Position numbers and translations under genes: made by a program
Assembly: GCA_943788725.1 (NCBI GenBank)
Contig: CALSRJ010000001.1
Location: forward strand, 124,001 to 188,000
Length of the DNA: 64,000 bases
Direction: 5' to 3'
DNA from: an uncultured Flavobacteriales bacterium
GTDB taxonomy: Bacteria; Bacteroidota; Bacteroidia; Flavobacteriales_G; Salibacteraceae
In this document: positions 33,512 to 43,365 of the stretch, piece by piece
How the letters are laid out: the number at the start of each line of letters is the position of its first letter
How positions within the stretch are numbered: the stretch's first letter is position 1
The notes under the pieces: model-generated
The model's input: only the letters and a program-made list of their open reading frames with translations
Told to the model about the DNA's origin: nothing
The model's database searches: none

Positions 33512-34408
33512 TCATTTGGTTAACTGCTCCAACGCATCTTCTATGTCACCAGGCGTAGACATGATCTTGCTGAAGGTGCCCATCGTGAGATCCGGAAATG
33601 AGAGTGCTATGCGATAGCGGCCGTGCAACATGTGTACCTCATCGCCAATGACGAGCATTTCGTATGGGAGAAATGCCGTATGCTTTGGGGAGTCAATATC
33701 GATGATGGGCATAAAGTGTTTTTCGCCATCTGCCAGGCCAATAGCAATGCCGTAGAGAACCAGCTCTTCGCCTGGAATTTCTATGCGGTATACTTGTTTT
33801 AGTCCTTGCGGAGGAATCTTCAATGCCAGATCTATGGACTTCTTCGCCTCTGAGTAACTAGCGTATGCTTTCAATTCTACCGTGTCGTCAAATTCCGGCA
33901 TGCCGAACATGTATTGATACTCCCTCAAGGATTTTACGTCCACTCCCTTTTCAGAACCGAAAGGCACAGGCTTGTATTCCCCTATTGCCTTCATGGTGTT
34001 CTGGAGCTTCAATTGAACGGTTTGGTATTCCACCAAGACCTTCTCAAAATCATCTCTGAAGTATGCGTTGCCCCAGTATTTGGGATTGGTGTAGGAAACG
34101 TTTGTGATGTTTCCTTCCCTTGTGATACCAATCCTCAGTACCGCGGCAAACCCCGTTAGTCCGCCTACTTTTTTCACGGCTCCAACCAATTCATCGGAAC
34201 TGACTACGACCACTTGCCGTTCTTTGGATGTAGCAGGGGAGTAAGACCCTATTACGTTTAACCCATTCTCCTTAGCCGCCTCTTCAACGCGCACCGTCAT
34301 CGATGTTACAGATGCATCCGTCTGAATGGCTTGAATGTATGGCTTCAGTTGCGCGAAAAGCGAGGTTGATAGAATAATCGCTAGGGAGAGTGAAATGAGC
34401 CTTTTCAT
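33512..34408 (-). CDS. Hypothetical secreted protein
   Basis: A 298-aa protein with a signal peptide (ending SLFAQ). The N-terminal half (residues 25-110: VRVEEAAKENGLNVIGSYSPAT, then VVVVSSDELVGAV) weakly recalls the DUF302 fold, which has been linked to amphipathic ligands; this is not secure. The rest (EYQYMFGMPEFDD, then VYRIEIPGEELVLYGIAIG) is unrecognised. A TACCTTCG box lies 40 bases upstream of the start. Confidence 0.6.
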   Translation of the reverse strand: MKRLISLSLAIILSTSLFAQLKPYIQAIQTDASVTSMTVRVEEAAKENGLNVIGSYSPATSKERQVVVVSSDELVGAVKKVGGLTGFAAVLRIGITREGNITNVSYTNPKYWGNAYFRDDFEKVLVEYQTVQLKLQNTMKAIGEYKPVPFGSEKGVDVKSLREYQYMFGMPEFDDTVELKAYASYSEAKKSIDLALKIPPQGLKQVYRIEIPGEELVLYGIAIGLADGEKHFMPIIDIDSPKHTAFLPYEMLVIGDEVHMLHGRYRIALSFPDLTMGTFSKIMSTPGDIEDALEQLTK

Positions 34409-34530
34409 GACGGGAATGGGTCAGACAGTGAGTGGAAATGAACTGCTACGAAGGTAGAGGCTACCCCTTTCTAGGTCATTTCGATAGTGCCATCATTGCT
34501 CAGTCAAAAGACTGACATAGCTCACTCAGC

Positions 34531-35625
34531 TCAATTGATGTCTTCGCCGCGCTCAAGTTTCGCCATGTTCTCGCGAATTATATTCCGATTGATGTCATCC
34601 GGGCAATTCTTTTCGGACTTCTTCAAATAGGTCAATGCCTTTGCGTATTCGCCCTTGGCAGAATGGCCCCTCGCCAAGCCGTAGTTGACAGGCCATATAT
34701 TGGGGTTTTGTTTTGCATTCGCTTTGAAGACGGTCATCGCATCATCAACCCTTCCTTGCATGATCAGCTGTCGGCCATATCCATGCAACTGGAGTACAGA
34801 AGCCATAAGCAATGCCTTGTCCAAGGCGGCCTTCGCCTCTTCGGATTTTCCTAGGGCTCGCAATGCGTCAGACTTCACGCGAAGGGTGGAAAATTGAGCA
34901 TCCATATTAGCCGCCAGCGTAGCCCATTCAAGCGCTTCTTCTAGGTTGGTATTGTTTTGTACACACCAATTCGCTGCTTCCATAGGTCCGATGTAAGAGA
35001 ATCGGGCAGTGCCTCGCAGGTCATTCCGCAATTGCTCAACCACAGTAGCATTCAAGTCGACTGCGATCTCAAATGGGATCGATTTTGTCTCCCAATTCAA
35101 AGCGCAGTACACACTATTTTTCGTGAAGTCATCAAAGGCGAATTCGAGGTATTCGGTAAAGGTGTGCTCTTGCCAAGAGGTGCGCGCTCGGGCTATGATT
35201 TCTTTTTCGTCGTAGAAATAAGACCCCCAACTGTCTTGGTTAGAGGATAGCGTGATTTGAACGTCGCCTGTCTCTTCAATCATCATGAAGAGGCCGTAGG
35301 AACCCGCCTTAATAGGAATACCATTTAATGTAACGGGAGTTGAGAAGGTGATGACCGTATTTTCATCAGCTCCTGTGCGCCAAGGCGCTGATGTAGCTGT
35401 TCCCCATCCGGGGTTGCTCATGCCATAGGGGACAATGCTTCCCCAGATGTCCCTACCACGCACTGCCGGCCTGGAGTATTCTATGGTCACCAATGTAACG
35501 CCTATCTCCTGGGAGATGCTGGCACGTGGGCTGACCCTTGGTGTTTTTACAACTTGGGTTTGAGCCGAAAGGTCGGTGTGTAAAAATGTCAAGAGAAATA
35601 CGAGGAGTAGGGTGAGTGTTCTCAT
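34531..35625 (-). CDS. DUF2911 secreted protein with TPR tail
   Basis: A 364-aa protein: signal peptide (ending LSAQ), a DUF2911 domain (PRASISQEIGVTLVTIEYSRPAVRGRDIWG, then APWRTGADENTVITFS, IKAGSYGLFMMIE and DSWGSYFYDEKEIIARA) and four TPR-like helix pairs in the last 150 residues. This two-part arrangement is frequent in Bacteroidota; its role is unknown. I start at ATG 35625 because the signal peptide begins there; a TACCTTGA box ends four bases before it. Confidence 0.87.
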   Translation of the reverse strand: MRTLTLLLVFLLTFLHTDLSAQTQVVKTPRVSPRASISQEIGVTLVTIEYSRPAVRGRDIWGSIVPYGMSNPGWGTATSAPWRTGADENTVITFSTPVTLNGIPIKAGSYGLFMMIEETGDVQITLSSNQDSWGSYFYDEKEIIARARTSWQEHTFTEYLEFAFDDFTKNSVYCALNWETKSIPFEIAVDLNATVVEQLRNDLRGTARFSYIGPMEAANWCVQNNTNLEEALEWATLAANMDAQFSTLRVKSDALRALGKSEEAKAALDKALLMASVLQLHGYGRQLIMQGRVDDAMTVFKANAKQNPNIWPVNYGLARGHSAKGEYAKALTYLKKSEKNCPDDINRNIIRENMAKLERGEDIN

Positions 35626-35730
35626 TTTTTCAAGGTACAACAGTTCCTTCAAAAATCGTGTGCAAGTTCTAATCATGCATGCTGGATTATTTGCAAATCA
35701 CTCTAGTTCTGCTTCCTTTACTTTTCATTC

Positions 35731-36096
35731 ATGCTTACGGAGAAAAGGACCTGTCAAGAATGCTCGGAGCCGCTTTATGGCAGAGCTGACTAGAAATTCT
35801 GTTGTGATCAATGCAGAAATACGTTCAACAATCGGAACAACAGCGACGCAAATAGGATCGTGCGCAACATCAACTATGCATTGCGCAGAAATCGCCGGAT
35901 ACTGTCCGAACTAAACGATTCCAAAAAAACGCGGTTGGAGCGCAATCGACTGATCGTGCATGGGTTCAGCTTTAAATATTTTACGCATACACGAGCGGCG
36001 AAGAACGGAACGGTCTATTATTTCTGCTATGAAATGGGCTACGCACCCCTCGATGAAGAGGATGTGCTCATCGTCAGTAATGAGAGCGTTCGATAA
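35731..36096 (+). pseudogene. Zinc-ribbon protein interrupted by one in-frame TAG codon
   Basis: Reading from ATG 35731 gives MLTEKRTCQECSEPLYGRAD, then TAG at 35791-35793, then KFCCDQCRNTFNNRNNSDAN in the same frame, and on to a stop at 36096 (122 codons in all). CQEC and CCDQC form a four-cysteine zinc site, and RNINYALRRNRRILSELN is the helical part I recall from Bacteroidota homologues, where RADKKFC is usual. The TAG stands where a lysine AAG is expected, so one A-to-T change explains it. No frameshift is present. It is a recent pseudogene, a recoded gene or a sequencing error. Confidence 0.75.
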
Positions 36097-36495
36097 TCAG
36101 TCTTCTCCGTCTTTATCATCGATGTTCACTTCCACTTGCATCTCACCGTCTTTACGCGAGAGTTGAATGGTTGCACGACCTACAGTGAATGTGCTGTCGC
36201 CTTCAAACTCTGAGTCTTCGATCCCTTCAATGATCGCATGCACTTTGGCTTGACCTTCACCCATTTCGAAATCTCCGTCGACCTCAAGGTTACCCTTCTT
36301 GATCTTAACGACCTTGTGACCGTCATCATCGATCCAAACCATTTTTTCTGCAGAATGCTCCATCGGCCCACCATGGCCTTTGAACATCATTTCAGGTCGA
36401 TGGCATTCGCGATGCCCAGTTACCCGACCCAAAATGAATCCTAATACGAGCGAAAGGAGGGTGAAAACTAAAATCTTGATCCATTGATTGTCCAT
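36097..36495 (-). CDS. Membrane-anchored acidic hypothetical protein
   Basis: A 132-aa protein with one N-terminal membrane helix (about residues 8-26, with a GFILGRVTGH end) and an acidic, His- and Met-containing outer part. The beta-rich segment KVVKIKKGNLEVDGDFEMGEG and the terminal VEVNIDDKDGED carry no motif I recognise. Its stop abuts the stop of the convergent zinc-ribbon gene. It precedes the methylmalonyl-CoA mutase genes on the plus-strand map but lies downstream of them in transcription. Function unknown. Confidence 0.6.
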   Translation of the reverse strand: MDNQWIKILVFTLLSLVLGFILGRVTGHRECHRPEMMFKGHGGPMEHSAEKMVWIDDDGHKVVKIKKGNLEVDGDFEMGEGQAKVHAIIEGIEDSEFEGDSTFTVGRATIQLSRKDGEMQVEVNIDDKDGED

Positions 36496-36518
36496 AGTAT
36501 GGTGGTGTTGAATGTGTA

Positions 36519-38648
36519 TTATTTATCGAGAAGTTTTTCGAGTAATTCAATGGCAGCCTTGCTGATGACTGTGCCCGGACCGAAGACAGAACTGACACCT
36601 GCTTCGTATAATAATGTATAGTCCTGCTTCGGAATTACGCCACCGGCCACTACAATGGCGTCCGCTCTTCCTGCCTTTTGCAAGGCGTCGATCAACTCAG
36701 GGATAAGCGTTTTGTGGCCTGCGGCGAGCGAGCTGACGCCTACGATATGCACATCGTTCTCCATGGCCATTTTTGCGACTTCTGCAGGAGTAGAGAAGAG
36801 GGGGCCGATATCTACGTCAAAGCCTATGTCGGCAAATGACGTAGCGATGACCTTTGCTCCCCGGTCGTGCCCGTCTTGTCCCATCTTGGCGACGAGAATT
36901 CTAGGTCTACGTCCTTCGCGCTTGGCTACTTCCTCTGCGAGCTGGTGTGCCCTAACAAAAGCATCATCATTCTTCATCTCACTCGAATATACTCCACTGA
37001 TGCTCTTGTTCTCAGCCCTGTGCCTTCCAAATGCCTTTTCCATGGCCATGCTGATTTCGCCGAGTGTAGCTCGTTTTCTTGCGGCATCTACGGCCAAGGC
37101 CAATAAGTTTCCTTCCTTCGACTCGGCGCAATCGGTAATTGCATCTAAGGCGCCTTGAACGGCCGAGTCATCTCGGGTTGCCTTCATCTCCTTGATCCGG
37201 GTAATCTGAGATTCGCGCACTTTCGAGTTGTCCACGTCCAAAATATCGATCACCGTATCGTCTTCCACTTCGTATCGGTTGACTCCAACAATGATCTCTT
37301 GTCCACTGTCGATGCGCGCCTGCTTTTTTGCCGCCGATTCTTCGATGCGCATTTTGGGCACACCGGCTTCGATGGCCTGCGTCATCCCACCTAGGCTCTC
37401 TACCTCTTCAATCAGTGTCCATGCTTTTTCGATCAAGTCTGAGGTCAACTTTTCCACGTAGTATGAGCCACCCCAAGGATCAATTCCTCGTGTGATATCG
37501 CTTTCTAGTTGCCAAAAGAGCTGTGTATTGCGTGCGATGCGTGCCGAGAAGTCGGTAGGAAGGGCAATGGCTTCGTCTAATGAGTTGGTGTGTAATGACT
37601 GCGTTCCGCCCATCACGGCCGCCAATGCCTCAATGCTGGTGCGCGCAACATTGTTAAAAGGGTCTTGCTCGGTCAAGCTCCAACCCGAAGTCTGGCTATG
37701 CGTTCGGAGCGCCATGCTCTTCGCCTTTTCGGGATTGAACTTTCGGACGATCCGCGCCCAAAGAACGCGTCCTGCACGCATCTTAGCAATCTCCATGAAG
37801 TGATTCATTCCAATGCCCCAGAAAAAGGATAGGCGAGGAGCGAAGTCGTCGATCTTCAGACCTGCGTCTAGCCCTGTTCTTATGTATTCCATTCCATCCG
37901 CCAAGGTATAAGCGAGCTCAATGTCTGCGGTGGCCCCCGCTTCGTGCATGTGATAGCCCGAAATACTGATGGAGTTGAATTTCGGCATGTGCTGTGACGC
38001 GTACCGAAAGATATCGCCAATGATGTGCATGGATGGCTTGGGCGGGTAGATGTAGGTGTTGCGTACCATGAACTCTTTCAGGATGTCGTTTTGAATCGTA
38101 CCGGTCAGCGCTGCCGGATTCACCCCCTGTTCCTCGGCTGCAACGATGAAAAATGCCATAATCGGCAATACCGCGCCATTCATGGTCATGCTAACAGACA
38201 TCTGATCGAGCGGAATCTCATCAAACAGCATTTTCATGTCTTCAACGCTGTCGATCGCAACACCTGCTTTGCCAACATCCCCTGTGACCCGCTCATGGTC
38301 GCTGTCGTATCCGCGATGGGTAGCAAGATCAAAAGCTACAGAAAGCCCTTTTTGTCCCGCGGCTAAGTTTCTTCTGTAGAACGCGTTGGATTCCTCTGCA
38401 TTGCTAAACCCAGCGTACTGACGGATGGTCCATGGTCTGATGGCATACATGCTGGCGTATGGTCCGCGCAAGTAGGGTGGAGCGCCCGCGCCAAATGCCA
38501 TGTGTGGCAGTTCGTCGGTGGTAACTGCTTCTTGTAACTCATTTACTTCAAAGCCTTCCGGCGCTGTCCAAGTATTGTGTGATTCTGCGGGCTTGGCCGT
38601 GACATTCGCTACGAGCGATGCAAAGGATAGGTCGCTGTACTTGCTCAT
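36519..38648 (-). CDS. scpA: Methylmalonyl-CoA mutase, large (alpha) subunit
   Basis: A 709-aa adenosylcobalamin enzyme that interconverts methylmalonyl-CoA and succinyl-CoA. The catalytic TIM barrel has [24 protein letters not shown], and the C-terminal B12-binding domain has [14 protein letters not shown] (DxHxxG, the cobalt-ligand histidine), GVSSLAAGH and VAGGVIP. It starts four bases inside the small-subunit gene (ATGA), so the two subunits are translationally coupled. It functions in propionate metabolism. The MeaB/ArgK chaperone is not in this window. Confidence 0.95.
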   Translation of the reverse strand: MSKYSDLSFASLVANVTAKPAESHNTWTAPEGFEVNELQEAVTTDELPHMAFGAGAPPYLRGPYASMYAIRPWTIRQYAGFSNAEESNAFYRRNLAAGQKGLSVAFDLATHRGYDSDHERVTGDVGKAGVAIDSVEDMKMLFDEIPLDQMSVSMTMNGAVLPIMAFFIVAAEEQGVNPAALTGTIQNDILKEFMVRNTYIYPPKPSMHIIGDIFRYASQHMPKFNSISISGYHMHEAGATADIELAYTLADGMEYIRTGLDAGLKIDDFAPRLSFFWGIGMNHFMEIAKMRAGRVLWARIVRKFNPEKAKSMALRTHSQTSGWSLTEQDPFNNVARTSIEALAAVMGGTQSLHTNSLDEAIALPTDFSARIARNTQLFWQLESDITRGIDPWGGSYYVEKLTSDLIEKAWTLIEEVESLGGMTQAIEAGVPKMRIEESAAKKQARIDSGQEIIVGVNRYEVEDDTVIDILDVDNSKVRESQITRIKEMKATRDDSAVQGALDAITDCAESKEGNLLALAVDAARKRATLGEISMAMEKAFGRHRAENKSISGVYSSEMKNDDAFVRAHQLAEEVAKREGRRPRILVAKMGQDGHDRGAKVIATSFADIGFDVDIGPLFSTPAEVAKMAMENDVHIVGVSSLAAGHKTLIPELIDALQKAGRADAIVVAGGVIPKQDYTLLYEAGVSSVFGPGTVISKAAIELLEKLLDK

Positions 38649-39859
38649 GGTTGTGCAATTTGAACTTCGTAAGGAAGCGATAACACGTCTGGTAACAGTT
38701 TATAAGCACTGGACTTGGCTTCGGCTTCCTTCTTCACTTCGTTGGGGAGAAACTTGTTTACGCCGAGTAAAACTCGGTCGCCATGGAGGAAGGAATTTCG
38801 AATATGTTCCCCAGAAGCTTCTAAATAAGATCGCAATGTTCCGGCAAGGGCATAGGCCGTAAAGCCACCTGCTTGCTCTATGTGTTGCACCTTCTTCCAC
38901 GCCTGAGTTGCAATTACGGTGGTCAAGTGTTCGATGAAGTAGGAACCATCCGCCTGATTGAGGTTCTTATCTAACCTGCCTTCTTCTTTCAACAGGGTTT
39001 GGATATTGCGACTGATCCTCCTACTAAAAGCGTCGTCTTCCTTCCAACCTTTGTTCCAAGGTTCCGTCATTACCATTTGTGCCCCGCCCAAGACAGAAGA
39101 CATGGCTGCTGACGTAGCGCGAAGAATATTCGTATGCTCATCGTTCTGCGCATAGGTGATGGACAGGTTGCTAGCTAGAATGGATGGGGACTGAAGGGGT
39201 TTGCCTTCGTTTGCCAGTACGGAGCTCCATAACCATCGCAATGCACGCAATTTGCCGATTTCGGTAAGAAAAGCATTCCCAACCCCCGTGTGAAAGAGCA
39301 TCGGGGTTTCAAATCCGGCATTATTTCCGATTTCGATGGCTTGAGTGATCAGGAAGGCCACTTCATCGACCACTCCAGCGCCTCGTTCTCTCAGTCGTTT
39401 CCCACTCAATAACAATGTCACTCCTTCGGGAATGGACTGATTCTCCCCATGTTTCAACAGGTTTCTAAAAGGGTCGATGCAATTTCCGCCTCGAACGAAA
39501 ACGGGTGCAACCTTGGTATCTACACCCTTTCCGGCTACTTCTGCTGCGGCGCCCATAAAGCTTTTGTAGAACCATATGCCCTCCGCACCGTGCATAAGTG
39601 CGTCCAACGCCAAGCTGTTTGCCGTTTGCGCGTCTGTCGCATAAATGGGCTCAAGGATCTTCCAAGGGCTCTCCAAAGGGGGAAGTGAAGCCAACGGAGA
39701 TGGCAGCGTGTTTTGCCAAGCTTCGATTTCAAACCCTTCGGAACTTTTCCAAATTAAGTGGTCCTCAAAGGACTTCCCTTTCAATTCTTTTTCAACACGC
39801 GCCTTCCATGACTCGGTGCTGTCTGAAATAAAGGGCAATGTTTCGGGCGTATTGCTCAT
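38645..39859 (-). CDS. mutA: Methylmalonyl-CoA mutase, small (beta) subunit
   Basis: A 404-aa barrel subunit that pairs with the large subunit downstream. [13 protein letters not shown] and [38 protein letters not shown] are the conserved barrel regions; catalytic residues are degenerate, as expected. At 404 aa it stops after the barrel and lacks the vestigial B12-binding domain of the classic propionibacterial subunit (about 640 aa). I start at ATG 39859, since codons upstream read through promoter-like sequence. A TATCTTCG box ends four bases before it. Confidence 0.9.
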   Translation of the reverse strand: MSNTPETLPFISDSTESWKARVEKELKGKSFEDHLIWKSSEGFEIEAWQNTLPSPLASLPPLESPWKILEPIYATDAQTANSLALDALMHGAEGIWFYKSFMGAAAEVAGKGVDTKVAPVFVRGGNCIDPFRNLLKHGENQSIPEGVTLLLSGKRLRERGAGVVDEVAFLITQAIEIGNNAGFETPMLFHTGVGNAFLTEIGKLRALRWLWSSVLANEGKPLQSPSILASNLSITYAQNDEHTNILRATSAAMSSVLGGAQMVMTEPWNKGWKEDDAFSRRISRNIQTLLKEEGRLDKNLNQADGSYFIEHLTTVIATQAWKKVQHIEQAGGFTAYALAGTLRSYLEASGEHIRNSFLHGDRVLLGVNKFLPNEVKKEAEAKSSAYKLLPDVLSLPYEVQIAQP

Positions 39860-39863
39860 GAGG

Positions 39864-39871
39864 CGAAGATA
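39864..39871 (-). promoter_or_regulatory. TAnCTTCG -7 box for the mutase operon
   Basis: TATCTTCG on the minus strand ends four bases before ATG 39859; a TTG lies 22 bases upstream. Predicts a leaderless mutase mRNA. Confidence 0.45.
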
Positions 39872-40016
39872 AGATGTGCGTGTATCTATGCGCCAAATCA
39901 GGGTATTGATCTTCGCATATGTATTCAGAAGTACATTCTCGTGAATGAACAATGACTAACAATGGGGCGTTAAGAAGTATGGAATCGACATACGGGGTAC
40001 TTTTTCAATTTGTCCT

Positions 40017-40478
40017 ATGTTAGCATCGTCTAGAATTAACGTCAAACTTGACAAGACTGAGATGAACGTAGTAAAGAAACGATCGGATGTTGTAGAGAAC
40101 TTGATCACCCTTGAGAAGATGCTTTCTTCTAAGAAAAAGGGGGAACGAGAGTTAGCGTTGGAGCAAATCCTCAATGATCCGTACATAATAATATACAAGT
40201 CCCTTGGAGAAAACCATTTTGGTCCAGCTTCTATGCTCGGAGTTAAAAACGGTGGGGATATTGACTTTGCGACCTTGAGCGCTGACGAAATAAAGGAGAT
40301 CAAAAAGGCTGTGACCGATGTGATTGGCACCGGTTTTACCAATGAAACTACCGTAGGTAAGTTTGATGAGTACGCGAAAACGCTCACGAAGAAGGTTCCT
40401 AAAGTGGAGCGCACCTACTGGAGGGTCAAGGATGAGCGAGGCAAGAACCTCAACCTGACCGAGAAGGACCTCAAGTAA
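40017..40478 (+). CDS. Hypothetical protein
   Basis: A 153-aa, lysine-rich, mostly helical protein without signal peptide or membrane segment. No family is recognised. The start is uncertain: ATG 40017 gives the longest form, ATG 40062 a form beginning MNVVKKRSD. The gene is alone between the mutase genes and tonB and ends three bases before the convergent tonB stop. Confidence 0.5.
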   Translation: MLASSRINVKLDKTEMNVVKKRSDVVENLITLEKMLSSKKKGERELALEQILNDPYIIIYKSLGENHFGPASMLGVKNGGDIDFATLSADEIKEIKKAVTDVIGTGFTNETTVGKFDEYAKTLTKKVPKVERTYWRVKDERGKNLNLTEKDLK

Positions 40479-40481
40479 TTC

Positions 40482-41258
40482 TTAGCGCAGTTCGAATCTG
40501 ATCGGAATCGTATAGTACACCCTTACTTTTCTTCCATTCTGATGTCCGGGATTCCAGTCCGGCATGGCCTTTATTACCCGGATGGCCTCTTCGTCTAAGG
40601 CTCCAAAAACGCCACGCACCACCGATACTTCGCTGATTGAACCATTCGCTTCTACGACGAAACGGACGTAAACAATTCCTTGCACATCCAGGTCTTTGGC
40701 GATGCCGGGATATTTTAAGCTTTCTCCCAAGTATTGCATTAGCGCTGGTTCTCCTCCTTTGAACGAAGGCATTTCCTCTACAAAAGACAGGATGGTTTCT
40801 TCGGCTGAAATTGGCGCTTCTACGGTAGCGTTGATATCGACGATGACACTATCTATTCCTTCCACATCTAAAGTTCCAATCTGTGCAGTTTGGAGTTCAT
40901 CCATGGTTGGGATATATTCTTCGTCCATGACGTCTTCGTCTTTTTTGGCGACGGGTTGAATGAATTTTTTCTGTTCCACCTTCGGTGGAGTTTTGAATAA
41001 TTCAGGCTCTGGAAGCTCTATATCAATGGGGGGTGGGGCAGATAGCTGTGAATAATTGATCACCTTCTTTACCTCAACCTTCATCTTATCACTCTTTGGT
41101 TCTTCCTCGAGCATTTCCTTGAGGATGGGATACAAAAAGGCTCCCACGATCAAGCCGGTGGCCAGTGCAAGCGATGCAAAGGAACGACTCACATCGCGCT
41201 GACGCCTGTCTTCGGCCCCATTGGGCATGATGCCATGCGTATGTATTGCGTTACTCAT
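40482..41258 (-). CDS. tonB: TonB-family energy transducer
   Basis: A 258-aa protein: a cytoplasmic stub, one membrane helix (LALATGLIVGAFLYPIL), a periplasmic Pro/Glu-rich spacer and a C-terminal TonB domain (IVYVRFVVEANGSISEVSVVRGVFGALDEEAIRVIKAMPDWNPG). It transmits the proton-motive force from ExbB/ExbD to outer-membrane TonB-dependent receptors. I use ATG 41258, eight bases inside the upstream exbD; the whole set overlaps. Last gene of the exbB-exbD-exbD-tonB operon. Confidence 0.92.
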   Translation of the reverse strand: MSNAIHTHGIMPNGAEDRRQRDVSRSFASLALATGLIVGAFLYPILKEMLEEEPKSDKMKVEVKKVINYSQLSAPPPIDIELPEPELFKTPPKVEQKKFIQPVAKKDEDVMDEEYIPTMDELQTAQIGTLDVEGIDSVIVDINATVEAPISAEETILSFVEEMPSFKGGEPALMQYLGESLKYPGIAKDLDVQGIVYVRFVVEANGSISEVSVVRGVFGALDEEAIRVIKAMPDWNPGHQNGRKVRVYYTIPIRFELR

Positions 41259-41775
41259 CTGCTTCGGTTTGAACTTCCATGTCCAGGTCAAAGGGGCTGA
41301 GCTCGCTGATGGCATAGCGTTGTATGTTGCTATAATTCAGCGCGTCAAGTACATCAACGAGGTTTCCGTAGCTGCTCGATTCGAGTGGCTTTATTAAGAC
41401 TACAAGGCCTTCTGTGTTTTCGTTGAGGCTTGTTAGCAACGGTTCGAGCTCAGCGTAGGGCAGCGACTGTGCATCAGGGTCCGTGATTCCGCGGTACCAT
41501 TTGACTTCACTTGCTAAGAGGACCAGGCTAACGGTTTTGGACTCTTTCACCGCCATTTCTTTTTCGGCCAGCTCTTCCTTCGGTTTGGCTGGGATGAGTA
41601 ATTCCATCGCCTGCGGCTTGCTGAACGTGGTGGCCAACATAAAGAACGTCAGCAGCAAGAAGGCGAGATCGACCATCGGATTCATGTCCACGTTTACAGC
41701 ACGCTTGTTGGCCTTGTTTTCAGACTCGCGCTGATTGACCTTCTCCACTTGTATGTCATCCAACTCAGGAAGCAT
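41251..41775 (-). CDS. exbD: ExbD/TolR family protein (second copy)
   Basis: A 174-aa protein with one N-terminal helix, VDMNPMVDLAFLLLTFFMLATTFSKP, in which the Asp of MVDLAF is the conserved proton-pathway residue, and a periplasmic domain. It partners ExbB. It is a divergent copy of the 199-aa ExbD encoded just upstream, with which it overlaps by 11 bases; tandem unlike ExbD pairs are common in Bacteroidota. Confidence 0.92.
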   Translation of the reverse strand: MLPELDDIQVEKVNQRESENKANKRAVNVDMNPMVDLAFLLLTFFMLATTFSKPQAMELLIPAKPKEELAEKEMAVKESKTVSLVLLASEVKWYRGITDPDAQSLPYAELEPLLTSLNENTEGLVVLIKPLESSSYGNLVDVLDALNYSNIQRYAISELSPFDLDMEVQTEADE

Positions 41776-42364
41776 CTTTCTCAGTATCTGTAATGAGGTT
41801 GAAGCGTGTAATGTTCAAATCTTGAAGAATGTCGAACACTCTTTTAACCGCGTATACAGGCGTTTCCTGATCGCCATTGATGGCAAAGCGCAAATTAGGA
41901 TTCGCCAAGCGGCTTCCGATGAGCCAATTGCGCAGCTGGTCGTTGTTGACGTTGGTTGGAATACCCGACTGAGGGTAGAGCTTCCGTTCTGTCTTTTCCA
42001 ATGACACGAAGGCGGTCAATTCTTCCAAAGGCACACCGAAGGACGACAAGAGGGAAAAGCGCTCAGCATCGTCTACCGATAATTGAAGTCCGTTCTGTTG
42101 TGCCACATAACCGAGCATCTGCTTACGGTCGAATTTGTTGTCGAGGCCAAGGAACACACGACCCTCCTTGTCAATGGTGATCATGCACAGGTCTTTGTCT
42201 GGAATTTTGAGCTCAGCTTTGGAGAAGGGAATCACGATCTCCGCCGGCATATCTGCCTTGAAGGTTGTGGTCATCATAAAGAAAGTGACCAACAAGAACG
42301 CCATGTCGACCATGGGATTCATGTCCAACTTGGGTAACTTCTTTATGCTTCTCAGTCTAGGCAT
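41765..42364 (-). CDS. exbD: ExbD/TolR family protein (first copy)
   Basis: A 199-aa protein with KLDMNPMVDMAFLLVTFFMMTTTF, the ExbD helix with its conserved Asp. The periplasmic part is longer than in the second copy. The start overlaps the exbB 3' end by eight bases and the stop overlaps the next exbD, so translation is coupled along the operon. Confidence 0.92.
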   Translation of the reverse strand: MPRLRSIKKLPKLDMNPMVDMAFLLVTFFMMTTTFKADMPAEIVIPFSKAELKIPDKDLCMITIDKEGRVFLGLDNKFDRKQMLGYVAQQNGLQLSVDDAERFSLLSSFGVPLEELTAFVSLEKTERKLYPQSGIPTNVNNDQLRNWLIGSRLANPNLRFAINGDQETPVYAVKRVFDILQDLNITRFNLITDTEKDAS

Positions 42365-43244
42365 CCGTCGAGCTGTCGTCTAATTCAGATGCAGGTTCTA
42401 TTGCGGTATCTGCGGGTGCGGCTGTTCCCTCTAGCTTTTCCTTCGCCTTCTGCTTGAAATGATTCAAGATGGCATAGTTGGTTTCATCCATACCGTAGGT
42501 TATTCGGTCGATCACGTTGGTGAAGAAGTTGAAAATCACAATAGCCACTGCAGAGGTCGAAATACCCAGGGCAGTCGTAACAAGTGCTTGCGATATACCC
42601 CCTGCGAGTCCGACCGCATCTGGTGTTCCAGCGATGGCCAAGGCTGAAAATGCCCGAATCATTCCGGTGACGGTGCCGAGCAATCCGATCAAGGTGGCCA
42701 CGGAAGCTATGGTTGAAATGATCACCATGTTCCGTTCTAAGTCTGGGACCTCTAAGTGCGTAGCTTCTTCAAGGTCTCGTTTAATATGATAGGCTTTCTC
42801 TTCAGGCCGCAAATCTTGTGTGGCTTCTTGTTGATAGGAGCGAAGGCCCTTTTTGACCACATTGGCAACGGCGCCCCGTTGTACATCACACGCACCGATG
42901 GCATCGGTGATGTTGTCTTGTTGCAGGAAGCCCTTGACGGTTTGTGCAAACACATTGCTCTTCCGTTTACCTCTCGCTCGAAACAAGCTGAACCCTCTTT
43001 CGATTGAATAAGTAAGCAAGATGACCATGAAGGCGAGTTGAAGGATAACGATCTGTCCGCCCTTATGAATGGTGCCGAGATAATGTCCTTCAAGCGGTTC
43101 ATTGGCGGGATCTCCATCCACAAAATTGTCTGGCGAGCCAAGTATATGGTGGTAAATGAAGTATCCAGCCACGAGGGAGAGAAGGATGATGATGACTCCA
43201 GTAACACTGGTAAGTGAATCTTTGAGGCGTTGTTGCTTATCCAT
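42357..43244 (-). CDS. exbB: ExbB/TolQ/MotA-type proton channel
   Basis: A 295-aa membrane protein with an N-terminal helix (ITSL region after SVTGVIIILLSLVAGYFIYH), a second helix and the conserved C-terminal pair STIASVATLIGLLGTVTGMIRAF and GGISQALVTTALGISTSAVAIVIFNFF, which form the proton channel. It is the first gene of the exbB-exbD-exbD-tonB operon. The upstream 120 bases, shared with the divergent YdeI-like gene, hold no perfect promoter. Confidence 0.92.
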   Translation of the reverse strand: MDKQQRLKDSLTSVTGVIIILLSLVAGYFIYHHILGSPDNFVDGDPANEPLEGHYLGTIHKGGQIVILQLAFMVILLTYSIERGFSLFRARGKRKSNVFAQTVKGFLQQDNITDAIGACDVQRGAVANVVKKGLRSYQQEATQDLRPEEKAYHIKRDLEEATHLEVPDLERNMVIISTIASVATLIGLLGTVTGMIRAFSALAIAGTPDAVGLAGGISQALVTTALGISTSAVAIVIFNFFTNVIDRITYGMDETNYAILNHFKQKAKEKLEGTAAPADTAIEPASELDDSSTDA

Positions 43245-43365
43245 AGGGATTGAATGCTTTTAGGTCATCCAAGCTAAGGATTTTATTACTTACTCATCGA
43301 TATGGGCTAAAAAGAATCGCGGTTGATGAAGACGCTTAAAAAATGCGCATTGTTACATTTACGCG

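Noticed and set aside
35791-35793. Pyrrolysine or other recoding at TAG
   Set aside because: No pyl genes are seen, and Bacteroidota are not known to use it. A lysine-codon point mutation is simpler. Kept as a finding because read-through is not excluded.
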